From JBBRWV01 sp038248985 (GTDB lineage Bacteria > Planctomycetota > Phycisphaerae > WQYP01), in NCBI GenBank assembly GCA_038248985.1, contig JBBRWV010000042.1:1-25761 (forward strand): 25,761 bases of DNA, read 5' to 3'. Position 1 is the first letter of the stretch. Each line of letters opens with the position of its first letter. The notes beneath the pieces were generated by a model. That model was not told the DNA's origin and did not search any database. It was given only the letters and a program-made list of their open reading frames with translations. Both the position numbers and the translations under genes were made by a program. Of this stretch, positions 1 to 6,849 are shown piece by piece.

Positions 1-31
1 ATTTTCGCGCACGATTGGTGGAACAAAATAG

Positions 32-63
32 CCCCTGCATCCGAAATGATGCGGGGGTTTTTT
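32..63 (+). terminator. Rho-independent terminator of a gene upstream of the window
   Basis: A 9-bp stem (32-40 with 49-57, one T-G wobble) encloses an 8-nt loop and is followed by six T residues at 58-63. This is a textbook intrinsic terminator reading rightwards, so a plus-strand gene must end just left of the window. Confidence 0.85.
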
Positions 64-153
64 ACGCGCGCCCTCCCGTTTTTCAGGGCACGGCCGAAAG
101 CGGCATTGATACATTCCCTCCGACAGCCGAGAATGAGCGCAGGGATTCGGTTT

Positions 154-179
154 CCAAAATCCAACTCCAAAATCCAACT
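154..179. repeat. Two tandem copies of a 13-bp unit
   Basis: The unit CCAAAATCCAACT occurs twice with no gap (154-166 and 167-179). It lies between the terminator and the regulator gene, in a stretch (64-316) where I see no credible gene. No function is evident; it may be a small replication-slippage duplication. Confidence 0.6.
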
Positions 180-316
180 CCTCAGGCCGCCGCGGGCGAA
201 GGCGCCGATGGGCGCGGCCCCGCTCGAGGAAGAATCATGCCGCGGCAATTACCGATTTTTCCGCTCTGCGGCTATTCTACGGTTGAACGTTCTCTTGGCT
301 GGAGGAATGCTACGCA

Positions 317-1423
317 ATGGCGCCCAAATCACAGACGAATAAAGGGGTGTCGGAAATAATCGCCCGGCAGCTTCGCGCTATGATTGTTGAGGGCACGTTT
401 CCCCTAGGGTCCCGCCTGCCTACGCGGCGCGAACTGGGCCAAACATTTAGCACCACCCCCGTTACGATGCAGGTGGTCTTCGATCTCCTCACCGATGAAG
501 GCTATGTCTATTCTCTGGGACGACGCGGCACGTTCGTCGCTGCGGAAATCCCCCCTGCGGAACACTACGGCCTGGTCTTCCCGTATCCCGATGAACCCAA
601 CCGACCGTGGCCCCTCTACTGGAAAGCGCTTGCCGGGCAAGCGGCGGAAGTCGGAAAGATCACCCGCCGCCGAATCTCCATTTGCTACGGTAACGAAGGG
701 ATCGGCGAGCAACTGGAATACCGCAAATCTCTGGCCGATCTACAAAACGACCGCTTCAGCGGTTTGATTTTCGCGACGCCCCCCTTCAACCTGCAGGGAA
801 CGCCCTTGGTGGAAAAGCCGGGGCTTTCCCGCGTGGCGATTGCCGACGCCCCCGTGCTGGGCATTCCATCGGTGGCGTTGCACGGGGAACCTTCGCGCGG
901 TCTGGACTACCTTAAGTCTCAGGGGCACACCCGCGTCGCTCTTTTGATGGTGCCGCACTTCCTCAACATTCCGATTTTCCTTCAAGGCATGCCGGTGGAG
1001 GCGGAGGAGCGGGGGCTGACGATTCACCCTTACTGGGTGCAGGCGACGGACCCGGCGCGTCCCCAAAGCGCGCGTCAGAGCGTCCGCCTGCTAATGGCCG
1101 CCGCCCCGAAAGATCGCCCCAACGGGCTGCTGATCCTGGACGACAACTTGGTTGAGCAAGCCACCGCGGGCATCGTGGACGTGGGGCTGCGAGTTCCCGA
1201 GGACATTTTGATTGTTGGGCACTGCAACTATCCCCTGCTGCCGGCCACGCACGTGCCGGTGGCGTGGTTCGGCTTCGATATGCAGCAACTTCTTATGACT
1301 TTGGTGGAGATTCTCGATATTCAAGGGCGTGGTGAAGTGCCGCCTCCGACGAGCCGGGTGCGCACTCAGCACTTCCCCACCGTATCGGCCGGCTCCGGGC
1401 TAATTGTTTCTAAATCCGCTTGA
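317..1423 (+). CDS. GntR-type transcriptional regulator with LacI-like sensor domain
   Basis: The 368-aa product starts with a winged helix-turn-helix of the GntR type (about residues 8-75: IIARQLRAMIVEGTFPLGSR, then LPTRRELGQTF, ending in the wing GRRGTFVA). A periplasmic-binding-protein-like effector domain follows (about 85-360), with the LacI-family pattern of a mid-domain GLLILDDNLVEQA and a downstream VPEDILIVGHCN. Regulators of this hybrid type usually bind a sugar or related small molecule and repress nearby genes; the ligand cannot be read from the sequence. The ATG at 317 is preceded by GGAGG at 301-305. The next gene downstream is a PEP-CTERM protein whose promoter carries a perfect inverted repeat, which is the obvious candidate target. 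The codon third positions are C-rich, unlike the G-rich genes from 2.8 kb onward. Confidence 0.88.
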   Translation: MAPKSQTNKGVSEIIARQLRAMIVEGTFPLGSRLPTRRELGQTFSTTPVTMQVVFDLLTDEGYVYSLGRRGTFVAAEIPPAEHYGLVFPYPDEPNRPWPLYWKALAGQAAEVGKITRRRISICYGNEGIGEQLEYRKSLADLQNDRFSGLIFATPPFNLQGTPLVEKPGLSRVAIADAPVLGIPSVALHGEPSRGLDYLKSQGHTRVALLMVPHFLNIPIFLQGMPVEAEERGLTIHPYWVQATDPARPQSARQSVRLLMAAAPKDRPNGLLILDDNLVEQATAGIVDVGLRVPEDILIVGHCNYPLLPATHVPVAWFGFDMQQLLMTLVEILDIQGRGEVPPPTSRVRTQHFPTVSAGSGLIVSKSA

Positions 1424-1502
1424 TTTAAGAAGTTATGGTACTTTTGACGGTTGTTGTAACGGCATGTCGGCGCGGCGAGTCCAGCATTTTTTCAGAAAAA
1501 AA

Positions 1503-1530
1503 TTGACAGCGAAGATTTTGGGGTTATGCT
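1503..1530 (+). promoter_or_regulatory. Sigma-70-type promoter for the PEP-CTERM gene
   Basis: A consensus -35 box TTGACA (1503-1508) is followed after 16 nt by TATGCT (1525-1530). Directly upstream, 1487-1503 is an A/T tract (six T, CAG, seven A) that resembles an UP element. Transcription would start near 1537, inside the inverted repeat at 1530-1558. Confidence 0.6.
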
Positions 1531-1558
1531 TTGATATATGAAAACGTGATATATCAAA
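1530..1558. promoter_or_regulatory. Perfect inverted repeat, candidate operator
   Basis: TTTGATATAT (1530-1539) and ATATATCAAA (1549-1558) form a perfect 10-bp dyad with a 9-nt spacer. The dyad begins at the last base of the -10 box and covers the expected start site, so a protein bound here would block transcription. The neighbouring GntR/LacI-type regulator is the likely binder (inference). As an RNA hairpin it would be A/U-rich with no T-run after it, so a terminator is unlikely. Confidence 0.6.
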
Positions 1559-1812
1559 CGCCACTGCTAGGGTGAGGCGGTTTGAAAGTCTCGTGAAGTA
1601 AAAACGCAGCGCGGGTATTGACGCGCTGGTGCGGCACTTACTTGAGTGGCCGCAATTATGGATGGAAGTCCATCTGAGAGAGAGGCTTTTGCGCGGGTGT
1701 TCTAGCGATAGGTTGGACCGCACGGGCAGAAGTTACCAACGATTTCGTTCACACCAGCCCATTGCGTGGCGATGAGGCGGTGTGTAATTTCTCTTTCTCG
1801 GGAGTAGTAAAG
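1537..1812 (+). promoter_or_regulatory. Long structured 5' leader of the PEP-CTERM mRNA
   Basis: If the promoter at 1503-1530 is used, the transcript has about 275 nt before the ATG at 1813. There is no credible ORF in 1424-1812. Two local hairpins are visible: 1630-1654 (TGCGGC paired with GCCGCA, extended past a bulge) and 1661-1674 (GATGG-AAGT-CCATC). I do not recognise a known riboswitch. A GGAG ribosome-binding site sits at 1801-1804. Confidence 0.35.
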
Positions 1813-2646
1813 ATGACCAAGACCAGCAAATCGAAGATGGGTACTCGTGTGATGGCGGCCGCAATTGCCGCAGCAGCGATGTTCTCTGGAATCGCCTCGA
1901 CGCAAGCGGCGGTAATCACTAACGTCGGCAGCCAACTCGGCATCGGCGCTGGCATCCGCACCACCACCGTCACCAAAACCTTGGATGCTGACGGCGATAA
2001 CGTGCTGGGTACCGCCGGGTATTACTTTGCAGCCGTGAATACCGGCTCCGGCAATTATTTCTACCCACCTGGTGGAATTGACCCCGCCGGCATCATCAGT
2101 CCACCCACTTACCTCACGATTACTCGAACCATTGGGACCGACGCCCAGAGTCTGACCACGAACACCGCTATCGACAACCCGACTTTGACGCCCGGCGTCT
2201 CGGTCGCTGATGTGCAAAGCGGAAACACTTACAAGGGAACTGCCAATGGCGGAACGGCGGACCTCGTCGTATTGACGATCGGTACCGGGCTGCCGACATT
2301 TGGCGTGCGCATCGGCATCTTCAACGACAACCGCACCAGTTCTCCCTTTGACGTCGACGCATTTACCGTCACCCACACGACGGTGGGCACGGGCGGATCG
2401 CTCGCAAGCACGGTGAGTTTCACCGGCCTCGCAACCAATATCAACCATGATAACGACTTCTACTTCTTCGACCTGAAGAACGCCGTCTCCGGCGACGTGT
2501 TCACCATCTCCGGGACCGCCACCTCGGGTACGTCGAACCCCGGCCTGGCCGGCATTACCGTGGATGCAATCTCCATTCCGGAACCGGCTTCACTGGGTTT
2601 GCTGACACTGGGTGGTTTGGCCCTCCTGGGTCGTCGTCGCAAGTAA
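1813..2646 (+). CDS. PEP-CTERM sorting domain protein, exported
   Basis: The 277-aa product has an N-terminal signal peptide (positive MTKTSKSKMGTR, hydrophobic Ala-rich core, likely cleavage after STQAA near residue 33). The middle is Thr/Gly/Asn-rich and beta-like with no recognisable enzyme domain. The last 22 residues are a canonical PEP-CTERM anchor: PEPAS, a hydrophobic stretch, then GRRRK. Such proteins are exported by Sec, cut by an exosortase (EpsH/XrtA type) and displayed outside the cell or in the matrix; no exosortase is in this window. I chose the ATG at 1813 because GGAG lies 8 nt upstream and the signal peptide begins there; a start at 1762 would add 17 unlikely residues. The gene is monocistronic, between a regulated promoter and a strong terminator. 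Confidence 0.85.
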   Translation: MTKTSKSKMGTRVMAAAIAAAAMFSGIASTQAAVITNVGSQLGIGAGIRTTTVTKTLDADGDNVLGTAGYYFAAVNTGSGNYFYPPGGIDPAGIISPPTYLTITRTIGTDAQSLTTNTAIDNPTLTPGVSVADVQSGNTYKGTANGGTADLVVLTIGTGLPTFGVRIGIFNDNRTSSPFDVDAFTVTHTTVGTGGSLASTVSFTGLATNINHDNDFYFFDLKNAVSGDVFTISGTATSGTSNPGLAGITVDAISIPEPASLGLLTLGGLALLGRRRK

Positions 2647-2674
2647 ACGAAATCTCTACCACTTGATCCTCATT

Positions 2675-2717
2675 GGGCAGGCCCTAGCGGGAAAGTATCC
2701 GCTGGGGCTGCTCTTTT
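2675..2717 (+). terminator. Intrinsic terminator after the PEP-CTERM gene
   Basis: A long stem (left arm 2675-2690, right arm about 2699-2713, a few mismatches) with loop GAAAGTAT is followed by a five-T run at 2713-2717. It lies 28 nt after the stop codon. Confidence 0.8.
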
Positions 2718-2822
2718 TGGGGGAGGAGAATTTCGGGAGATGAAGCGGGCGCAGGAAGGGGGTGGGCGTTGACCCCGTTTTAAGATTATGGATATTTTTG
2801 CGGGGGCGAGGGGGTGGCAATT

Positions 2823-2851
2823 TTGACAGACGGAAGGGGTTGTACGATAGT
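2823..2851 (+). promoter_or_regulatory. Candidate promoter of the glycosyltransferase gene
   Basis: TTGACA (2823-2828) is separated by 17 nt from GATAGT (2846-2851), which matches TATAAT at four of six positions. A short leader then leads to GGAG (2868-2871) and the GTG start at 2879. Confidence 0.5.
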
Positions 2852-2878
2852 GAGGACGATTGAATCGGGAGTTAAGCG

Positions 2879-4513
2879 GTGAAAGTATTCATGCTGGGCT
2901 GGGATGCGCGAACGGACCATGCGAGTGGGGCCGGGGTGGCGAGCTATGGGCTGGCGAAGGCGCTGGTGGGGCATGGGGTGGATGTGTTGTATGTGTTGCC
3001 GCGGCCGGCGTCGGGGAAGGCGGCGGTGCCGCAGGCGAGCGTGGAGAGAAAGACGATAGCGGCGGTGGGGATTGGGGAGGTGCAGCGGGCGCTGATGGCG
3101 GCGGTGGAACATGCGGCGGAGGAAGAGGCGTGTGATGAGGGCGCGGGGAAGGAAATGGGGGAAGGGGTGGAGATGCTTTTGCCGTATACGGTGCCCGAGG
3201 GGTCGAGGGGTGTGAGTGGTGAGGGTGCGGAGGTAAGGGTGGTGCGGCGGAGTGTGGAGTTGCGGCCGCTGGATGTGTTGTTGAGTCCGTACTTGACGGC
3301 GCGGCAGTATCACCAGGTGTATCTGGAGCATGTGGAGCAGATGCGTGTGGCGGCGGGGGCGGAGGCGGCGTATGGGGCGGCGGCGGGGCATGGGGTGGCG
3401 AAGGCGGGGACGACATCGGGGGTGGTGGAGCGGTGGGCGGAGCGGGCGATTGCGGCGGGAGCGAGTGGGGAAGTGGGTCAGCCGGCGCGGGTGACGGAGG
3501 CGGGGGAGAGCGCGAAGTCGAATTATATTGATGATTTGTTTGAAGAGACGAAACGGTATGCGCAGTTGGCGATGGGGATTGGGCGGAAGGAAAAGTTTTC
3601 CGTGGTGCATGCGCATGACTGGATGACGTTTGAGGCGGCGATGGCGGTGGCGGAGGAGCATGGTGTGCCGCTGGTGGTGCAGATGCATTCGACGGAGTTG
3701 GATCGTGCGGGGGGGAATGCGAATGGGGCGATCATGGGGGTGGAGCATGAGGGGATGCACGGGGCGGATGTGGTGATTGCGGTTTCGTATTTGATGAAGA
3801 CGCAATTGATTGAGAAGTACGGGGTGGATCCGCAGAAGATACAGGTGGTTTACAGTGCGGCGGCGCAGGCGACGGAGGGGGTGGGGTCTGCTGGGTCTCA
3901 CCCCCCCACCCCCCCCACTGCTATTGCGGGAAGTGGGGAGCGTGGGGCGTTGCAGGGAGGGAGCGAGAAGCGTCATGCGGATCGGGTGGTGCTGTTTTTG
4001 GGTCGGCTGACGGAGCAGAAGGGGCCGGATTATTTTTTACAGGCGGCGCGGAAGGTGCTGGAGGTGGAGAAGCGGGTGAAGTTTGTGCTGGCGGGAGGCG
4101 GGGAGATGGCGGAGGCGTTGATGGGGTCAGCGGAGGAGATGGGGATAGCACGGCATGTGGTGTTTACGGGTTTTTTGAAGAAGCGGGAGGTGGAGAAGGT
4201 ATTGCAGGTGGCGGATGTGTATGTGATGCCGAGTTTGAGCGAGCCGTTTGGATTGGCGAGTTTGGAGGCGATGAACCACGATGTGCCGGTGATTATCAGC
4301 AAGCAGAGCGGGGTGGCGGAGTTGCTGCGGCATGTGTTGAAGGTGGATTTTTGGGACACGCAGGATTTGGCGAACAAGATTGTGGCGGTGCTGCGGCATC
4401 CGAGTTTGGGTCAGACATTGCGCGAGGAGGGGAAGAGCGAAGTGCGGCTGCTGACGTGGGAGGATTCAGCGCGGCGGGTGTGTGACATGTATGAAGGGTT
4501 GACGGCGCGGTAG
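2879..4513 (+). CDS. GT4-family glycosyltransferase (GT-B fold)
   Basis: The 544-aa product transfers a sugar from a nucleotide-sugar donor; the acceptor is unknown. The N-terminal Rossmann half starts MKVFMLGWD and has the glycine loop SGAGVASYGLAKAL (about 17-30) and HAHDWMTF (about 243-250). The C-terminal half has VLFLGRLTEQKGPDY (about 370) and the retaining-transferase EX7E motif in SEPFGLASLEAMN (about 453-465). Residues about 45-215 form a long Ala/Gly/Glu-rich insertion that many GT4 enzymes lack. The start is GTG with GGAG 7 nt upstream. The linker between halves (residues about 341-347, HPPTPPT) is encoded by C7-A-C8, which is striking in a gene with very little C on this strand. 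The gene stands alone, convergent with the methyltransferase. It might make surface polysaccharide or act on storage glucan; the sequence does not decide. Confidence 0.82.
   Translation: MKVFMLGWDARTDHASGAGVASYGLAKALVGHGVDVLYVLPRPASGKAAVPQASVERKTIAAVGIGEVQRALMAAVEHAAEEEACDEGAGKEMGEGVEMLLPYTVPEGSRGVSGEGAEVRVVRRSVELRPLDVLLSPYLTARQYHQVYLEHVEQMRVAAGAEAAYGAAAGHGVAKAGTTSGVVERWAERAIAAGASGEVGQPARVTEAGESAKSNYIDDLFEETKRYAQLAMGIGRKEKFSVVHAHDWMTFEAAMAVAEEHGVPLVVQMHSTELDRAGGNANGAIMGVEHEGMHGADVVIAVSYLMKTQLIEKYGVDPQKIQVVYSAAAQATEGVGSAGSHPPTPPTAIAGSGERGALQGGSEKRHADRVVLFLGRLTEQKGPDYFLQAARKVLEVEKRVKFVLAGGGEMAEALMGSAEEMGIARHVVFTGFLKKREVEKVLQVADVYVMPSLSEPFGLASLEAMNHDVPVIISKQSGVAELLRHVLKVDFWDTQDLANKIVAVLRHPSLGQTLREEGKSEVRLLTWEDSARRVCDMYEGLTAR
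3901..3916 (+). repeat. C7-A-C8 homopolymer tract inside the glycosyltransferase
   Basis: Seven C (3901-3907), one A, and eight C (3909-3916) lie in frame in the interdomain linker. Tracts of this kind are prone to slipped-strand length changes, and gain or loss of one C would truncate the C-terminal donor-binding half. Confidence 0.6.
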
Positions 4514-4540
4514 AAGGGCGAGGGGAGGAGGCGGGGCGGG

Positions 4541-5350
4541 TTACGGTTTTTTTTCGAGGACGGCGAGGAGGCGGAAGGCGAGGAGAGGGGCGAGCGGGGT
4601 GAGGAGTTTTTCGAACATCCAGGCGAGGGGTTCGGCGCAGGTGGGGAGGAGTTTGGGGCCGGAGAAGCCGCCGGAGAGGGGGTAGACGAAGCAGGAGCGG
4701 CGGAGGCGGTGGAGAATTTGGAGATGGGGGAAGCGGGCGGAGAATTGGGCGCGATAGCGGAAGAAGAGGAGGGTGGGGGTGGCTTGGTTGCTGGCGAAGG
4801 CACCGGAGCCGGGGAAGGGGCAGGGGTCGGCGTCGGGGGGGTTGGCGAAGAGGGGGATGGAGGTGATGACGGGTTCAGGGTGGGCGAGTTTGAAGACGAG
4901 GCGGGAGAAGGGGGAGATGTAGGGTTCAGTCATGACGATGCGGCCGCCGGGGCGGAGGGTGCGTTGGGCTTCGGCGAAGAAGCGGAGGGGGAAGGGGATG
5001 TGGTGGAGGACGTCCTGCATGAGGATGTTGTCGAGGGAGTTATCGGGGAAGGGGAGGGCGAGGGCGTCGGCGGCGAGATCGCAGTGAGGGGTGGGGACGA
5101 TATCGGAGCAGATGAGGGTGGCGCGGTTGGGGTGATGATGGAGGAAGAATTCTTTGAAGTTACCGGAGCCGCCGCCGAGTTCGAGGATGGTGCCGAAGTG
5201 GTTGGGTGTGGGGGTGGCGAGGTGTTGGATCATTTCGGCGAAGTAGTGGTTGTAGATTTGACGGAGGAGGGGGCGTTTTTTCCAGACAGCGGCACGGACG
5301 TCGAGGACATCGGATTCGGATTGGCCGGCGGTGGGGACGGTGGCGGACAT
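4541..5350 (-). CDS. Class I SAM-dependent methyltransferase (Methyltransf_11 type)
   Basis: The 269-aa product has the SAM-binding motif I ILELGGGSGNFKEFF (about residues 52-66), an acidic strand-2 end (LICSDI), and the region ALPFPDNSLDNILMQDVLHH followed by LRPGGRIVMTEP, all typical of small-molecule methyltransferases. The C-terminal third (Pro- and Leu-rich, ending RLLAVLEKKP) is not diagnostic. The substrate is unknown; quinone, lipid or sugar are possible. It lies 54 nt downstream of the MCE gene on the same strand, so the two are probably cotranscribed. No strong ribosome-binding site precedes the ATG at 5350. The gene ends against the convergent glycosyltransferase with only 27 nt between stops and no visible hairpin terminator. 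Confidence 0.8.
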   Translation of the reverse strand: MSATVPTAGQSESDVLDVRAAVWKKRPLLRQIYNHYFAEMIQHLATPTPNHFGTILELGGGSGNFKEFFLHHHPNRATLICSDIVPTPHCDLAADALALPFPDNSLDNILMQDVLHHIPFPLRFFAEAQRTLRPGGRIVMTEPYISPFSRLVFKLAHPEPVITSIPLFANPPDADPCPFPGSGAFASNQATPTLLFFRYRAQFSARFPHLQILHRLRRSCFVYPLSGGFSGPKLLPTCAEPLAWMFEKLLTPLAPLLAFRLLAVLEKKP

Positions 5351-5404
5351 GGGTAATTTCTTTCAGGGGTGGTTGAAATGAGAGCGGCCACTGGAGAGGG
5401 TTGG

Positions 5405-6487
5405 TTATTTCAATTTGAGGTTGACGCCTTCGTCTTTCCATTTGCGGAGGAGGAGGTTGAGGTCATCGGTGGTGGATTTGAGGGATTTGGAGAGGTCGAG
5501 GAGGGAGTCGTAGAGGCGGGGGTCGTTGATGAGTTTGCCGGTGGTGCCTTCGCCTTTGGCGATGAGTTGGGTGGCTTTTTCAAGAGAGTCGAGGGTATCG
5601 ACGAGTTTGGTGGAGACGAGGAGGATTTGTTTTTCGGTGGTGCCGATGGTGGCGGAGGCCTGGGTGGCGGCGTCGCCGAGTTTTTTGGCGGTGCCGCCGA
5701 TTTCGGAGAGGGCTGTGTCGGCGTTTTGGGCGGTGGTGTTGATGGATTGGAGGGTGGTTTTGAGTTGGGCGGAGCTGTCGGCGATATTCTGGATGATGGT
5801 TTTGACGTTGCCGGTGATTTGCGGATCGGCGACGAGGGTTTCGATGGAGGCGACGGCGCGGTTGAGGCGGATGACGACGGTGGAGATATTTTCTTTGGGG
5901 CGTTTGGGGTCATTGGGATCAGCGGCGGCGATTTGCTCGGGGGTGGTGTAGTCGAGGAGGACGTGGAGATCGGTGGCGACTTTGCGGACATCGCGGGAGA
6001 GGCCGTCGAGTTCGAGTTTGAGGGAGGTGATGTCGTCGACGACTTGCTTGGGGATGATGCCGGAGTCAGCGGAGGAGGCTTTGAGAGTGGCGGTGCCATC
6101 GGTGGGGAGGAATTTGGGTGCGGGTTTGTCGGAGAAGAGGGAGACGTAGGCGGTGCCGATGGTTTGTTTGCCGAGGAAGGCGGAGGCGTTGTCGGGGATT
6201 TTCTGGCTGCCGTTGATGGTGAGGACGATCTGTACTTTGGAGAGGCGGGTGGTGGGGTCGGTGGCGAGGGAGACGGAGGCGACGGTGCCGACATCGACGC
6301 CGTTGAAGTCGACTTTGTTTCCGGGCATGAGACCGTTGGCGTGGGCGGCGTTGAGGGTGATGGGGTAGGTGGCAATGCCGGGGACGAAGGGGAAGCGTCC
6401 GAGGAGGAAGATGCCAAACATGACGCCGACGAGGGTGAGGAGCATGGTGAGGCCGACGATGGTATTGCGGTAGCGTTCTGAGAGCAT
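5405..6487 (-). CDS. MlaD/MCE-domain lipid transport protein
   Basis: The 360-aa product has one N-terminal membrane helix (about residues 6-31, NTIVGLTMLLTLVGVMFGIF and following). An MCE domain follows (about 38-120) with the family signature GLMPGNKVDFNGVDVGTV. A long alpha-helical, coiled-coil-like C-terminal region (about 150-345) is rich in Ala, Thr, Ser and Gln heptads. MCE proteins sit anchored in the inner membrane and form hexameric channels that pass phospholipids to or from the outer membrane, usually with an MlaE permease and MlaF ATPase; neither is in this window. I chose the ATG at 6487 (MLSERYRN) because GGAG lies just upstream and the membrane helix follows directly; a start at 6544 would add 19 residues without support. 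Likely cotranscribed with the methyltransferase downstream. Confidence 0.85.
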   Translation of the reverse strand: MLSERYRNTIVGLTMLLTLVGVMFGIFLLGRFPFVPGIATYPITLNAAHANGLMPGNKVDFNGVDVGTVASVSLATDPTTRLSKVQIVLTINGSQKIPDNASAFLGKQTIGTAYVSLFSDKPAPKFLPTDGTATLKASSADSGIIPKQVVDDITSLKLELDGLSRDVRKVATDLHVLLDYTTPEQIAAADPNDPKRPKENISTVVIRLNRAVASIETLVADPQITGNVKTIIQNIADSSAQLKTTLQSINTTAQNADTALSEIGGTAKKLGDAATQASATIGTTEKQILLVSTKLVDTLDSLEKATQLIAKGEGTTGKLINDPRLYDSLLDLSKSLKSTTDDLNLLLRKWKDEGVNLKLK

Positions 6488-6657
6488 GGGAGGCTCCGTG
6501 AAAAGGAATTCACGTAGTGTGGCGTGGTGCGGGGTGGTTTGCAAATGGGGGGCGAGGTGGTGTAGGCGGAGCGTCTCCCGGGGACTGGTTGGGCATCGTA
6601 GGTTGCGTGGGCGGGGCGCGGCAAGATTATCTTTAGAAACAGAATGGAAGATTTCTG

Positions 6658-6792
6658 CTACTTGGTGCGTGCGGCAAGGAGGCGTTCGGCAATTTCGCGG
6701 ACCCGTTTAAGGCCGTGGTCCCATCCTTCATGGACGTTTTGCGATCTTCCTGCGGCATGAGGCCGATGGCGCGAGGGGTGATTTTGAGGTTG
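6658..6792 (-). pseudogene. C-terminal remnant of a probable SRPBCC/AHSA1-domain gene, frameshifted
   Basis: On the minus strand, one frame ends in HEGWDHGLKRVREIA followed by ERLLAARTK and a stop at 6658, which resembles the last helix of AHSA1/SRPBCC proteins (HxGW...L..L..L). The preceding piece, LMPQEDRK, lies in the adjacent frame and joins at about 6735 if one base is added to the AAAA run there. No upstream SRPBCC beta-sheet region is present, because kdsA ends at 6850. This looks like a decayed gene end. The rest of 6488-6849 holds no gene I can support. Confidence 0.38.
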
Positions 6793-6849
6793 GTGATGGA
6801 ATATATCAAGGTGAAAGTTGGGAGATTCACACGACGGTGTGGGGGATTT

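Noticed and set aside
2786..3976. 396-aa minus-strand ORF rich in His, Arg, Pro and Leu
   Set aside because: Antisense shadow of the glycosyltransferase; its composition mirrors the G-rich coding strand, and the sense frame has clear GT4 motifs.
5369..6481. 370-aa plus-strand ORF rich in Gly, Glu, Asp and Val
   Set aside because: It is the antisense shadow of the MCE gene. The C-poor strand lacks stops, and the protein is low complexity with no domain.
5410..6624. 404-aa Ser/Pro-rich minus-strand ORF
   Set aside because: Same strand as the MCE gene but a different frame; low complexity, no motif, fully overlapped by a convincing gene.
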